Assembly (NCBI GenBank): GCA_017427265.1
Contig: JAFRTG010000009.1
Coordinates: forward strand, 22,882-86,881
Direction: 5' to 3'
Source: Oscillospiraceae bacterium
GTDB taxonomy: Bacteria > Bacillota > Clostridia > Oscillospirales > Ruminococcaceae
Length of the DNA stretch: 64,000 nt
Under the pieces are notes generated by a model. It saw only the letters and a list, made by a program, of their open reading frames with translations, had not been told where the DNA came from and made no database searches. The translations under genes were made by a program, and so were the position numbers. Below are positions 9,692 to 18,737 of the stretch, piece after piece (within the stretch, counting starts at the first letter, position 1; the number at the start of each line of letters is the position of its first letter).

Positions 9692-10539
9692 GCCCCCCGA
9701 ACGGGATTCTGCTCTATACGCCGGAGGACGCCAAACGCAACAGATGGTTCATTGAACAGCTATGTACGTATGCAGAGTCGGAGAATTTATCTCTCCGGCT
9801 CTGTCTGACTGATAGCCCGAAAACGCACAAACTTGTGATGCAGGATGCGGATTTCATCGTGAACCGCTCCCGGAGCTATATCCACAGCTCCGTCGCGCAG
9901 AATGTGCGGCATATCCCCTGCTTCAACAGCGCAGAGGTCACGGGCATCACCAATTCAAAATATCTGACCTATTGCGTTCTGCACGGCGAACACGGCATTC
10001 CGATGGCAAAAACATGGCAGTTCAGCCGGAGCAATCCGCAGCCGGAGCTGCCATTCCCGCTGGTCGCAAAGCCCGCAGACGGACACGGCGGCGAAGGCGT
10101 CGCATGGATTGCAGACAGAGCCGCGCTGGAACAGTACGCCGCTGCATTCGATGCAGCACATCCCGAACCGACTTACCCGTTTCTGCTGCAGGAGCCGGTC
10201 GTGACGGGATGGGATGTCCGCATCTATATGCTCGGCGGTGAGATTTATGCAGCAGTGCTCCGCACTTCGGATTCCGATTTCCGCAGCAATTTTTCGCTCG
10301 GCGGTCACGCGGAAGTGATCGAACCGGATGCAGACATGCATGCACTGGTATCGCGTGTACAGCAGATCATGCCGCTGGATTTTGCCGGTGTCGATCTGCT
10401 GCGGCATCCGGACGGCGGATATGTGCTCGGTGAAATCGAGGACGCCGTCGGCTGCAGAATGCTCTATCAGCTGACGGAGCTTGATCCCGCAAAAGACTAT
10501 ATGCATCTGATTGCAGAGCGGCTCAAAGCGCAGGGATGA
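9688..10539 (+). CDS. ATP-grasp ligase, second of a coupled pair
   Basis: A 283-residue ATP-grasp protein, diverged from its upstream neighbour but with the same skeleton: NSKYLTYCVLHGEHGIPMAKT, PFPLVAKPADGHGGEGV with the nucleotide-binding Lys, QEPVVTGWDVRIYMLGG and LDFAGVDLLR...GEIEDAVGCRM. Where RimK has EVNSNP, this copy has EIEDAVG, so the metal-binding Asn is not obvious and activity may differ. The 4-bp overlap implies the two proteins are made together, perhaps as a heteromer or as consecutive steps. Confidence 0.8.
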   Translation: MSPPNGILLYTPEDAKRNRWFIEQLCTYAESENLSLRLCLTDSPKTHKLVMQDADFIVNRSRSYIHSSVAQNVRHIPCFNSAEVTGITNSKYLTYCVLHGEHGIPMAKTWQFSRSNPQPELPFPLVAKPADGHGGEGVAWIADRAALEQYAAAFDAAHPEPTYPFLLQEPVVTGWDVRIYMLGGEIYAAVLRTSDSDFRSNFSLGGHAEVIEPDADMHALVSRVQQIMPLDFAGVDLLRHPDGGYVLGEIEDAVGCRMLYQLTELDPAKDYMHLIAERLKAQG

Positions 10540-10565
10540 GGCTCTGCCGCTGACGGATACATAAA

Positions 10566-10603
10566 AAGAACACTTCCGGTTCATTTCCGCCGGAAGTGTT
10601 CTT
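10566..10603. terminator. bidirectional terminator
   Basis: A 14-bp perfect stem (AAGAACACTTCCGG and its complement) with a 10-nt loop, between the convergent genes ending at 10539 and 10675. Confidence 0.8.
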
Positions 10604-10674
10604 CATTTATCACGTTTTTTCTTGCCGTTCAGGGCAATCTGTCCGGAATGCCGGTGTATGCATCCCAGAATCAA

Positions 10675-11037
10675 TCAAAGATCAATTTTGAAATCGTCTC
10701 CGCCTTCGCCGTTGACCGTGAAATATGCCGCATTCTCTTCCGGCTTCACATAAACCGTAAAGTCAGTGACAACCTTTCTCTTGTGAACGGACTTATATTG
10801 TTTCAGCGCCTTTTCTGCAAGTCCGGAGATATCAAAATCCTTTCCGTCAATCTGCAGAATCGTCTTCAGAACGGTCTCTGCCTTCTTTGCAGCGGCCTTC
10901 TTCGCGGCAGGTGCTTTCTTTTCTACGTCTTTTTTTGCAGCCGGTGCTTTCTTTTCAGCAGTCTTCGGTGCAGCTGCAGCCTTTTTGGCAGCAGTCTTTT
11001 TTGCGGGAGCCTTTTTTTCAGCAGCTTTGTCTGCCAT
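10675..11037 (-). CDS. histone H1-like Lys/Ala-rich protein with DUF6465-type C-terminus
   Basis: About the first half is a run of K/A/P repeats (PAKKTAAKKAAAAPKTAEKK and similar), resembling the C-terminal tail of histone H1 and likely to bind DNA or RNA without sequence preference. The last 65 residues form a compact domain (LQIDGKDFDISGLAEKALKQY...DFTVYVKPEENAAYFTVNG), which I match from memory to DUF6465. ATG 11037 is chosen over an upstream GTG at 11046 because AAAGGA lies 10 nt before it. Whether this is a nucleoid protein is not shown. Confidence 0.8.
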   Translation of the reverse strand: MADKAAEKKAPAKKTAAKKAAAAPKTAEKKAPAAKKDVEKKAPAAKKAAAKKAETVLKTILQIDGKDFDISGLAEKALKQYKSVHKRKVVTDFTVYVKPEENAAYFTVNGEGGDDFKIDL

Positions 11038-11212
11038 TGGGAGCACATCCTTTCAATCATTTTTTCGGCATTTCGCCTTTCTTATTATATCATATCTTTT
11101 ACGTTCTGTCAAGCAATTATACAGCTGTCAGGCGGATTTCCTGCTGATTTTAAATAAAAATTCATATTTCTTCCTTTTCGGTGAATGCAGCAACATTCAA
11201 ATTACATTTTTC

Positions 11213-12046
11213 TCATTCCGGCGTGAACGTCCGCGCCGCCATTTCTTCTGCAATTTCGGCATAGGAATATGCACGGCCTTCCGCGGCAGGATAGGCAGTT
11301 CTGTCCCAGCTGTGCGTCTGCAGCATGAACGTATCGTCACATAGAAAATGGGAATATGTATCCGCATCTGCATCCCATGTGCAGTCTGCATGATACCATA
11401 CGCCGTCCAGCTGCACCAGATTCCATGCATGTGCCGTGATGCCTTCCGGCTGTGTGACCGTCCCCTCAATCTGCATGACCGGGATCCCGGCCGCTTCCAG
11501 CAGCAGCGCAAATCCCTCTGCAAAGCCGGCACAGCTCGCCCGTCCGCAGATCAGTGCACCGTATGCGCTGCCGGCCGATTCCGCCGTTTCATCATAGATG
11601 CAGCTCCGGCAAAGCAGATCATAGGCAAGCAGCACGCGGATTTCCGGCGGGAAAGCATCCGCGCGCGCCGCCCATTCCGCTGCATATGCCGCAAGCATCT
11701 CCTTCCGCGCACGAACGGTCTCCCGGTCGGTTTCATATACTGCGCGGATTTCCAGCAGCCTCCCGTGCTTCTCCCATGTAACCGAATCAACAAGCGTTCC
11801 GGTCAGAACATTTTCCTTTACCGCATCGCGGATCCGCAATCCGGCCTCCGGATACAGCTGCGCCGGTATCGCTGCCGTAACGGATTCCGAACCCGTGCGC
11901 AGCATGTCCGCGGCAGCTGCGGTCAGCTCAAACCCGTTCTGAACATGCAGCACCGGTACAGCAGCACTCTGCACATCCGTTGCGGAATCCTGTGCGCAGC
12001 AGCCCGTCAGGAACAGAATCAGAATCAGCAGCATCGCAAACCTCAC
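11213..12046 (-). CDS. lipoprotein with transglutaminase-like domain
   Basis: Starts at GTG 12046 behind GGGAGGATACTCT, giving the lipoprotein signal MRFAMLLILILFLTGC with lipobox LTGC. The C-terminal half is a transglutaminase-core (Cys protease-like) fold: the Cys in GRASCAGFAEGFALLLEAAG, the His in GITAHAWNLVQL and the Asp in WYHADCTWD form the expected triad. Such proteins sit on the outer face of the membrane and cut or crosslink peptides; the substrate is unknown. A longer upstream start would bury the signal peptide and is rejected. Confidence 0.85.
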   Translation of the reverse strand: MRFAMLLILILFLTGCCAQDSATDVQSAAVPVLHVQNGFELTAAAADMLRTGSESVTAAIPAQLYPEAGLRIRDAVKENVLTGTLVDSVTWEKHGRLLEIRAVYETDRETVRARKEMLAAYAAEWAARADAFPPEIRVLLAYDLLCRSCIYDETAESAGSAYGALICGRASCAGFAEGFALLLEAAGIPVMQIEGTVTQPEGITAHAWNLVQLDGVWYHADCTWDADADTYSHFLCDDTFMLQTHSWDRTAYPAAEGRAYSYAEIAEEMAARTFTPE

Positions 12047-12181
12047 AGAGTATCCTCCCTTTCCGGTACGGACAGACGGCCGCAGCACGCCCGTTCACGC
12101 TTTCTTTTTCGTCAATACGCTGAAAAGAATGCAGACAGAGTGAATTGTTTTGTGCACGTATTCATTTTTTTGATTTTGCTA

Positions 12182-12210
12182 TTGCCAAACCGACGGAAAT
12201 AGTGTAGAAT
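12182..12210 (+). promoter_or_regulatory. promoter of efp
   Basis: TTGCCA (12182-12187), a 17-bp spacer and TAGAAT (12205-12210), 62 bp ahead of the efp start. Confidence 0.6.
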
Positions 12211-12271
12211 AATGCTATATGGAATGACGGAGTCTCATTCAAATACACGCGATTCTTTGGAGGTTAAACAT

Positions 12272-12829
12272 ATGATTTCTGCAGGTGATTTTCGTAACGG
12301 CATGACGTTTGAGATGGACGGTCAGGTCGTTCAGGTTATCGAGTTCCAGCACGTAAAGCCGGGCAAGGGCGCTGCTTTCGTCCGCACCAAGTATAAGAAT
12401 GTCATCACCGGTGCCGTGGTCGAAACATCCTTCAACCCGACTGCAAAGTTCCCGACCGCTTTTGTTGAGCGCAAGGATATGCAGTACAGCTACAATGACG
12501 GCGATCTCTTCTACTTCATGGATATGGAGACCTACGAGCAGATTCCGATCAGCAAGGATGTCATCGGCGATGCACTCGATTTCGTCAAGGAAGAGGAAAT
12601 CGTCAAGGTGCTGTCCTACAAGGGCAATGTCTTCGGCATCGAGCCGCCGTTCTTCGTCGAGCTGACCATCACCTCGACCGAGCCGGGCGTCAAGGGCAAC
12701 ACTGCTACCAACGCCACCAAGCCGGCCGTCGTTGAGACCGGTGCTGAGATCCGTGTCCCGCTCTTCATCAATGAGGGCGACAAGATCCGCATTGACACCC
12801 GTACCCGCGAGTACATGGAGCGCGCATAA
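12272..12829 (+). CDS. efp: elongation factor P
   Basis: A 185-residue EF-P with three beta-barrel domains. It rescues ribosomes stalled on polyproline by entering the E site. The tip loop [11 protein letters not shown] places the modifiable residue at Lys32, as in lysine-type EF-P proteins. No modification genes are next to it. The ATG at 12272 follows TTTGGAGG with good spacing; the longer reading from 12212 has no ribosome site. It is followed 63 bp later by the acidic zinc-ribbon gene. Confidence 0.96.
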   Translation: MISAGDFRNGMTFEMDGQVVQVIEFQHVKPGKGAAFVRTKYKNVITGAVVETSFNPTAKFPTAFVERKDMQYSYNDGDLFYFMDMETYEQIPISKDVIGDALDFVKEEEIVKVLSYKGNVFGIEPPFFVELTITSTEPGVKGNTATNATKPAVVETGAEIRVPLFINEGDKIRIDTRTREYMERA

Positions 12830-12892
12830 TTCGTCTGCGGTTTCCATGTTCCGCTGACGGAACAAACTGTTTTGTGAGAAAGGATATTCATC

Positions 12893-13450
12893 ATGAAGCT
12901 GACTGAGAAAATCGCTTATATGAAAGGCCTTCTGGACGGCATGGAGCTCGACGGCTCCACCAAGGAGGGCAAGGCTATTCTGCAGATGGCAGAGGTCATG
13001 GAGGAGATGGGCGTTTACATCGACGATCTGCAGTCACAGGTTGACGAGCTGACAGAGCTCTGCGATCTGCTCGATCATGATCTCGGTGAGGTTGAAACCG
13101 ACCTTTACTGCGACGGTGACGACGATGACGATGATTTCAGCAGCGACAGCGATGACGACTCTGACGACGATTTCCGGATCGGTCAGGTTCTGCCCGCTGA
13201 TTATGATGATTTTTCCTATGATGACGACGACGATGACTATGATGATGTCCAGTACGTTGTCAACTGCCCGAGCTGTGATGAAACCGTCAACCTCAGCGAA
13301 CGCCAGCTTGAGGAGGGCAGCATGGTCTGCCCGCACTGCGGTGAGCTGCTCGAATTCAACTACGACAACATCGAGACCGAATTCTCTGCCGACGCAGAGG
13401 AAGAGGCCGAAGATGATGCCGAATCCGAAAACGAGGGCGATGCTGAGTAA
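12893..13450 (+). CDS. acidic protein with CD1247-type N-terminus and C-terminal zinc ribbon
   Basis: A 185-residue protein. The N-terminus (MKLTEKIAYMKGLLDGMELD...VYIDDLQSQVDELTELCDLLDHDLGEVE) matches from memory the CD1247 N-terminal domain found next to efp in Clostridia; it is helical and coiled-coil-like. A long Asp/Ser-rich linker follows, then a CPSC-x17-CPHC zinc ribbon (about 123-147) and an acidic tail. The function is not known. Confidence 0.8.
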   Translation: MKLTEKIAYMKGLLDGMELDGSTKEGKAILQMAEVMEEMGVYIDDLQSQVDELTELCDLLDHDLGEVETDLYCDGDDDDDDFSSDSDDDSDDDFRIGQVLPADYDDFSYDDDDDDYDDVQYVVNCPSCDETVNLSERQLEEGSMVCPHCGELLEFNYDNIETEFSADAEEEAEDDAESENEGDAE

Positions 13451-13472
13451 GCACTCCCCCGTTCCGCAAACA

Positions 13473-13586
13473 TGTTTCAGGGCGAGGTGAAAATCCTCAC
13501 CGGCGGTTAAAGTCCGCGAGCCGCTTTCGGGCGGCTGAACCGGTGTGATTCCGGTACCGACGGTTACAGTCCGGATGGAAGAAACA
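13473..13586 (+). ncRNA. FMN riboswitch (RFN element)
   Basis: Conserved RFN blocks are present in order: CAGGGCGAGGTGAAAATCC, ACCGGCGGT, AGTCCGCGAGCC, ACCGGTGTGATTCCGGTACC and CGACGGTTACAGTCCGGATG. The P1 stem pairs TGTTTC (13473-13478) with GAAACA (13581-13586). It lies upstream of the riboflavin transporter gene with a terminator between, so FMN excess should shut off riboflavin uptake by attenuation. Confidence 0.95.
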
Positions 13587-13637
13587 GATTGCACAACACA
13601 GCTGCGGCCTTCCGCCGCGGATTTCTGCTGTTCAATC

Positions 13638-13672
13638 CGCCCGTGAAACGATCTGTTTCACGGGCGTTTTTC
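13638..13672 (+). terminator. riboswitch expression-platform terminator
   Basis: A 12-bp stem (CGCCCGTGAAAC / GTTTCACGGGCG) with a 5-nt loop followed by TTTTTC, between the FMN aptamer and ribU. Confidence 0.85.
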
Positions 13673-13718
13673 TTCTGAAAGAAGCCGAAATTCTTCAATT
13701 CAGAAAGGAAAGATCTCT

Positions 13719-14471
13719 ATGAAAAAAGCAACTGCTGTTGCACAGGCTGTCCGGGCAGCCGACCGTCTCGCTGCCAACAAGGACCAGCTGAAAAAGCCTG
13801 CCGATGCCGCACTCGCCGGCAGTGCACAGAACCACTCCGCCACCCGCAAGCTCGTGATCCTTGCGCTGCTCTCTGCGCTCGGATTTGTCTCCGCGCTCGT
13901 GATCCGGATTCCGGTCATCAGCTTCCTCAAATATGAGCCGAAGGATATTTTCATCACCTTTGCAGGATTCCTCTACGGACCGCTGGCCGCCGGTGCCTGC
14001 GCGATTGTCACATCTGTTCTGGAGCTTCCGTTCGGCTCGACGGGTCTGGTCGGCATGGTGATGAATATTCTCTCCAGTGCTGCATTTGCCTGCACGGCCT
14101 CGCTGATTTACAAGAAGCGCCGCGATATTTACGGTGCCGCAATCGGCATGGTCTGTGCTGTCGCTGCCATGACCGTCAGCATGCTGCTCTGGAATTATCT
14201 GATCTCGCCGCTGTATATGGGCGTCACCCGCGAGCAGATCGTACCGATGCTGACTTCCATGTTCCTGCCCTTCAATCTGCTGAAGGCCGGTATCAATGCA
14301 GCCATTACGCTGGTGCTCTACCGTCCGTTCCTGCGGGTGCTGCAGCTCTGCGGCTATCCGGTCGGTGAGCATCTGAACGACAAAAAGTCATCCGTCCTGC
14401 TGATGGCCGCAACCGCTGTCGTCCTGCTCGGCGCGTGTATCGCAGTCGTCATTCTGATGAACCGCGGTTAA
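13719..14471 (+). CDS. ribU: riboflavin ECF transporter substrate-binding subunit RibU
   Basis: A 250-residue membrane protein with six helices. It shows RibU-type blocks SALGFVSALVIRIPVISFLKYEPKDIFI and GFLYGPLAAGACAIVTSVLELPFGSTG. It is the substrate-capture (S) subunit that works with the shared EcfA/A'/T module, which is not in this window. The N-terminal 40 residues are a polar extension before the first helix. The FMN riboswitch upstream supports riboflavin as substrate. GAAAGGAAAGATCTCT precedes the ATG. Confidence 0.92.
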   Translation: MKKATAVAQAVRAADRLAANKDQLKKPADAALAGSAQNHSATRKLVILALLSALGFVSALVIRIPVISFLKYEPKDIFITFAGFLYGPLAAGACAIVTSVLELPFGSTGLVGMVMNILSSAAFACTASLIYKKRRDIYGAAIGMVCAVAAMTVSMLLWNYLISPLYMGVTREQIVPMLTSMFLPFNLLKAGINAAITLVLYRPFLRVLQLCGYPVGEHLNDKKSSVLLMAATAVVLLGACIAVVILMNRG

Positions 14472-14472
14472 G

Positions 14473-15171
14473 CTACAGCACGCCGCTGCTTTCCGCATAG
14501 GCCGCACGCAGAACGGAAAGCGCCCGTTTTTCAATCCGTGAGACATACGACCGGCTGATGCCGAGCGAATCTGCAACCTCCCGCTGTGTCTGCGCCGGAT
14601 ACCCGAACAGCCCGTAGCGGTGCGCGATCACATTCCATTCGCGTTCATCCAGCCGCGTCTGCAAAAAATGATACAGCTGCTTTTCCTGCACGGACTGCTC
14701 CACCTGCGCTTCCAGATCCCCGCCGTCCGGCATGATATCCAGCAGTGTCAGCGCATTTCCGTCTTTGTCATATTCCAGAGGATCGTCGAAGAATACTTCT
14801 CCGGCGGTCTTCTTTTTTGCGCGGTAATGCATCAGAATTTCATTCTCGATGCAGCGGCTCGCATAGGTTGCAAAGCGCGCCCCCTTTTCCGGCCGGAACG
14901 ACGACACCGCCTTGATGAGCCCAAGCGTTCCGATCGAGATCAGCTCTTCCTGCTCCCGTTCCGGCGAATAGAACTTTTTTGTCATATGCGCAACCAGCCG
15001 CAGATTGTGCGAAATCAATTTCTGGCGCGCTGCATCGTCGCCCTCTGCGAGCTGCCGCAGACATTCCTCCTCCTGTGCGCGAGTCAGCGGCGGCGGAAAA
15101 GCCGCAGTATGATCGACATGCAGCAGAAAAAATGTCATCTGTCCGAATATGCCCGATAGAATCCCCAGCAT
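14473..15171 (-). CDS. sigK: sporulation sigma factor SigK
   Basis: A sigma-70 family factor with region 2 (LISHNLRLVAHMTKKFYSPEREQEELISIGTLGLIKAVSSF, RFATYASRCIENEILMHYR) and region 4 (TQREVADSLGISRSYVSRIEKRAL). The hydrophobic N-terminus followed by FPPPLTRAQEEECL is the pro-sequence and start typical of SigK, the late mother-cell factor. It is intact, with no skin-type interruption. ATG 15171 has GGAGG 9 nt upstream; a GTG at 15180 is too close to that site. Confidence 0.88.
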   Translation of the reverse strand: MLGILSGIFGQMTFFLLHVDHTAAFPPPLTRAQEEECLRQLAEGDDAARQKLISHNLRLVAHMTKKFYSPEREQEELISIGTLGLIKAVSSFRPEKGARFATYASRCIENEILMHYRAKKKTAGEVFFDDPLEYDKDGNALTLLDIMPDGGDLEAQVEQSVQEKQLYHFLQTRLDEREWNVIAHRYGLFGYPAQTQREVADSLGISRSYVSRIEKRALSVLRAAYAESSGVL

Positions 15172-15231
15172 TGCATACACCCTCCTTGTTCAGAGCATAT
15201 GCGGCGCACAGCGCATACATGACATTCTGCG

Positions 15232-17505
15232 TTATAAATCGTCCCGCAAGGATGTCTGTTTCTCCCCCAGCGGGAGACCGGATTCCACCTGCAGCACGCC
15301 GTCCCGCACACAGAGCTGACGGTTTCCTGTCCTGCGCCGCAGCAGACTGTCTGCCAGCAGCGGCTCCGCATACTGCGTCAGCGCTGTCCGGATTGCACGG
15401 GCACCGCCGCGGGCTGTATCCGCCTGTGCAATCAGAAGCTGCTCTGCTTCCGGCGTCCATGTCAGGGCAGTGCCGCATTCCGCTGCACGCGACGCAAGAT
15501 CCTGCAGCTGAAGCCGTGCAATCTGCGTGAAATCCGTGCCGTTCAGCTTCCGGAATACAATCGCCGCATCGAGCCGGTGCAGCAGTTCCGGCTTGACGTT
15601 TTTCCGCAGTACCTGCAGCAGCATCTCACGCTGCGCAGACTCCGTTTCCGAACGGTCTGCAAAGCCGATCACGCCGGTCTGCAGCTGCTCTGCACCAAGA
15701 TTGGAGGTCAGAATCAGCAGACACTCCGAGAAATCCGCCCGGAGCCCCGTGCCGTCCGTCAGAGAACCCTCCTCCAGAATCTGCAGCAGCAGTGAGAGAA
15801 TATCCGGATGCGCCTTTTCCATCTCATCAAACAGAATCAAACTGCATGGCGAACGGCGCACACGCTCCGCAAGCGTCTGTCCCTCACTGTAGCCGACATA
15901 ACCGGGCGGCGCACCGATCAGCCGGGACGCCGTGTGCTTTTCCATATATTCGCTCATGTCAATCCGGATGCAGCTGCCGCCGTATAATTCATCTGCGATG
16001 CATTTGGCAAGCTCTGTTTTGCCGATGCCGGTCGCACCGAGGAACAGAAACGCGCCGACCGGTCTGCCGGGTCTGCGCAAACCTGCACGGCTCCGGCGAA
16101 TCGCACGGGAAACCGCCGTGATTGCTTCATCCTGCCCGATGACGCGCTTGCGCAGCGTTTCCTCCAGACGGAGCAGTCGCTCCGCCTCCGGCTCGGTCAG
16201 TGTCGCCGCCGGTATTCCGGTTTTGGCGGAAACGGTCTGCTCAATATCCTTCCTGCAAACTGCCGGATGCGTCTCCGCATCCGCATACTCCGTCAGCCGC
16301 TTGGCAGCACAGGCCTCATCCAGCAGGTCAAGCGCCTTATCCGGCAGCGCACGGTCATGCAGATAGCGTACCGAATACTGTACAGCAGCCTGAATCGCCT
16401 CCGGCTGAATCTCCACATGATGAAATGTCTCGTATTTTCTGCGCAAACCGTGCAGCATGGCAGCTGCATCCGCGGCATCCGGCTCCGGAACGGAAACCGG
16501 CTGAAATCTCCGTGCCAGAGCCGCATCCTTTTCAATGTCGCGGCGGTATTCCGCCTCCGTTGTCGCGCCGATAATCTGCAGCTCGCCGCGTGCAAGACGG
16601 GGCTTGAGAATATTGGCCGCGTCGATCGCGCCCTCCGCCGCGCCGGTTCCCGTAATCATGTGCAGCTCGTCAATAAACAGGATCAGCTCAGGGGCGGCAG
16701 CCGCCTCATCCATACATGCCTTGAGCCGCTCCTCAAAATCGCCGCGGTATTTGGCACCCGCAAGCAGAGCAGTCAGATCAAGCGCAAGAATCGCCCTGCC
16801 TGCAAGCACCGCCGGAACCTCGCCGCGCAGAATCTGCTGTGCAAGCCCCTCAACGATCGCTGTCTTTCCGACACCGGCAGGGCCGGTCAGAACCGGATTG
16901 TTCTTTGTCCGCCGCAGCAGAATCTGCATCAGCTCACGCAGTTCGCGCTTGCGGCCGATCAGCGGATCAAACTGCCCGGCTGTCAGCGGATCAGTCATAT
17001 GCCGCGCATACTTAGCAAGCGCCGGACAGGCCTTACGGTCAAACTGCGGAAATCCCGGCTCCGGATCATCCGGCTGCTGCCCGCAGGCTGCATACAGCAG
17101 ATCCAGCGAGATGCCCATACCCCGCAGCAGAACGGATGCCCCGCAGTGCGCATCCTCAAGGATGGCACGCAGCAGACCTTCTGTACTGACAGGCTGTTCG
17201 GGTTTGCCGCACGCTGTCCGCTGATGCTCTGCACGCAGCAGAATCCGCCGCAGTGCCGGTGTATATGCGTCCTCGCTCAGATGTGACGGTGCAGCCGTGC
17301 CGAGCTCCTGCAGAACCGCCTGCTGAAACCGCTGCAGCGAGACACGGTGCGTCCGCAGAATCGCCGCGCCGACATTGCTGCCGTCCTTCAGCATCGCCAG
17401 AATCAGATGCTCACTGCCCACAAAGCTGTGGCCGAGCGATTCCGCTTCCTTCCGCGCACGGCTGATAATCCCGCCGGCCTTCTGCGTATAAAATGCATTC
17501 TGCAA
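15232..17505 (-). CDS. ClpC/ClpA-type AAA+ protease ATPase
   Basis: A 757-residue HSP100 unfoldase. It has a Clp N-domain (about 1-145, with HSFVGSEHLILAMLKDG), a first AAA module with Walker A GPAGVGKTAI and ILFIDELHMITGTG, and a second with GATGIGKTEL, SLILFDEMEKAHPDI and sensor LILTSNLG. It should unfold substrates for ClpP. It is shorter than ClpC (about 810); I see no UVR motif or long middle domain. It starts at TTG 17505 with GGAGGG about 7 nt upstream. Position between sigK and spoIIR hints at a sporulation role, which is inference. Confidence 0.85.
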   Translation of the reverse strand: MQNAFYTQKAGGIISRARKEAESLGHSFVGSEHLILAMLKDGSNVGAAILRTHRVSLQRFQQAVLQELGTAAPSHLSEDAYTPALRRILLRAEHQRTACGKPEQPVSTEGLLRAILEDAHCGASVLLRGMGISLDLLYAACGQQPDDPEPGFPQFDRKACPALAKYARHMTDPLTAGQFDPLIGRKRELRELMQILLRRTKNNPVLTGPAGVGKTAIVEGLAQQILRGEVPAVLAGRAILALDLTALLAGAKYRGDFEERLKACMDEAAAAPELILFIDELHMITGTGAAEGAIDAANILKPRLARGELQIIGATTEAEYRRDIEKDAALARRFQPVSVPEPDAADAAAMLHGLRRKYETFHHVEIQPEAIQAAVQYSVRYLHDRALPDKALDLLDEACAAKRLTEYADAETHPAVCRKDIEQTVSAKTGIPAATLTEPEAERLLRLEETLRKRVIGQDEAITAVSRAIRRSRAGLRRPGRPVGAFLFLGATGIGKTELAKCIADELYGGSCIRIDMSEYMEKHTASRLIGAPPGYVGYSEGQTLAERVRRSPCSLILFDEMEKAHPDILSLLLQILEEGSLTDGTGLRADFSECLLILTSNLGAEQLQTGVIGFADRSETESAQREMLLQVLRKNVKPELLHRLDAAIVFRKLNGTDFTQIARLQLQDLASRAAECGTALTWTPEAEQLLIAQADTARGGARAIRTALTQYAEPLLADSLLRRRTGNRQLCVRDGVLQVESGLPLGEKQTSLRDDL

Positions 17506-17695
17506 ATGCCATCCCTCCGAATCCGTTGTGCTGTTGATACTATATGCGGGTGTATTCCGTTTTACCCGCTGCTGTCACACAATCTCCGCTGACGCATATC
17601 ATGAGACTAGGAAGCGGAACACCGCTTCCGTAAGAAACGCCCCGCGATCCGGACGCGGCGCACCGAATACATGTCATGATAAAGGAGTGCTGACT

Positions 17696-17815
17696 ATGTG
17701 CGGTAACGATTGCAACAGCTTCTGGTGGATTATCATTCTGATTCTTCTGTTCTCCATGTTCTGCAATAACGGCTGCGGCTGCAACAACGGCTGCAACAAC
17801 GGCTGCGGCTGCTGA
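17696..17815 (+). CDS. 39-residue membrane micro-protein, Cys/Gly/Asn-rich tail
   Basis: Begins at ATG 17696 with AAAGGAG 8 nt upstream. The peptide has a hydrophobic span (FWWIIILILLFSMF) and a tail of repeated NNGCGC units with several Cys. It resembles the short YjcZ/YhjQ-like sporulation peptides in layout only. It sits between the Clp ATPase and spoIIR, and stops two bases before the spoIIR stop on the other strand. Confidence 0.6.
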   Translation: MCGNDCNSFWWIIILILLFSMFCNNGCGCNNGCNNGCGC

Positions 17816-17817
17816 TC

Positions 17818-18492
17818 TCAGCGCTGCACATCCGAGATCCCGCTTCTCCCCTCCGGAGAAGCGGGATTTTCCGTTTCCGGAAAACAGCTGCGGATCCGGC
17901 GCACGGCAGCCCGCACGGCATCGACACATTTCAGCCTCACCTCATACCGCTCAGGTTCCGCCGCAAGCTCCGCTGAGTCCGGCGGCAGAACACCGTCCGG
18001 AAATCCGCATGATTCCGCGCCGGCTGCTGCCGGAATGCAAAGAGCCGGATACATCACACACCACCAGTTCTGTCCGGCCGCCGAACCGATCTCCACGCGC
18101 AATGCCTGATATGTTCCGGCCGGAAGCGTCAGGTCACCGTAGCTGCGCGCCGGGAAATCCGCCGCACTGAACGACACCTTCACCGAATCGCTGCAGCCTG
18201 CTTTCAGCAGCGTCTCCTCCGCAGTCTTTTGTATCTGCGGAAGCGCAGCTTTGATTGCTTCACAGCCCGCGGTAAAATCCGCTTTCTCCGGAATCCACCT
18301 GCCGGACTGCTGCAAAACAGCATCCCGCACCAGCAGCTTCTGCGTCTGATCCGCTGTCGAATCCGAATCCGCCAGAATATGCAGCCGGATGACACTGTGC
18401 TCAAGTCCTTCCAGCGCATGTTCGGTGCCGGAAAGTGAAGCCGCCGCCCCTGCCAGCAGCAGAAGCAGCAGCATTCGGATTGCCTGTTTCAT
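17818..18492 (-). CDS. spoIIR: stage II sporulation protein R
   Basis: An exported protein of about 224 residues (signal segment MKQAIRMLLLLLLAGAAASL). The hallmark SpoIIR block is HSVIRLHILADSDSTADQTQKLLVRDAVL, followed by LPAGTYQALRVEIGSAAGQNWWCVMYPALC. Made in the forespore, SpoIIR activates the SpoIIGA protease that processes pro-sigma-E. The ATG at 18492 follows GGGAGGTTTTGCAT; the upstream reading from 18561 has no ribosome site. Confidence 0.93.
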   Translation of the reverse strand: MKQAIRMLLLLLLAGAAASLSGTEHALEGLEHSVIRLHILADSDSTADQTQKLLVRDAVLQQSGRWIPEKADFTAGCEAIKAALPQIQKTAEETLLKAGCSDSVKVSFSAADFPARSYGDLTLPAGTYQALRVEIGSAAGQNWWCVMYPALCIPAAAGAESCGFPDGVLPPDSAELAAEPERYEVRLKCVDAVRAAVRRIRSCFPETENPASPEGRSGISDVQR

Positions 18493-18622
18493 ATGCAAAA
18501 CCTCCCTTTGCTCTGCCCTGATTATGCTCCGGTCGGACGTATTTATACAAAGAATCTGCACATTTTTTCCATTACATACAGACCTTTGTTTCCGTTGTTT
18601 GATAATTCATTCACAATGCCTA

Positions 18623-18651
18623 TTGCTTTTTTCCGGCAAATCGTGTATAAT
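18623..18651 (+). promoter_or_regulatory. promoter of fba
   Basis: TTGCTT (18623-18628), 17-bp spacer, TATAAT (18646-18651), about 85 bp upstream of the aldolase start. Confidence 0.65.
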
Positions 18652-18737
18652 GGTAAATGGTGAAATAGGCAGTGAAGTCTCTCTCACCGACACAGCCGGC
18701 TGAACCGGCTTCAAAAGGTTATTAGGAGGAATTATCA

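Noticed and set aside
13034-13594. Antisense reading over the acidic zinc-ribbon gene and riboswitch
   Set aside because: It is the complement of Asp-rich codons (giving Ile/Val runs) and covers the FMN aptamer.
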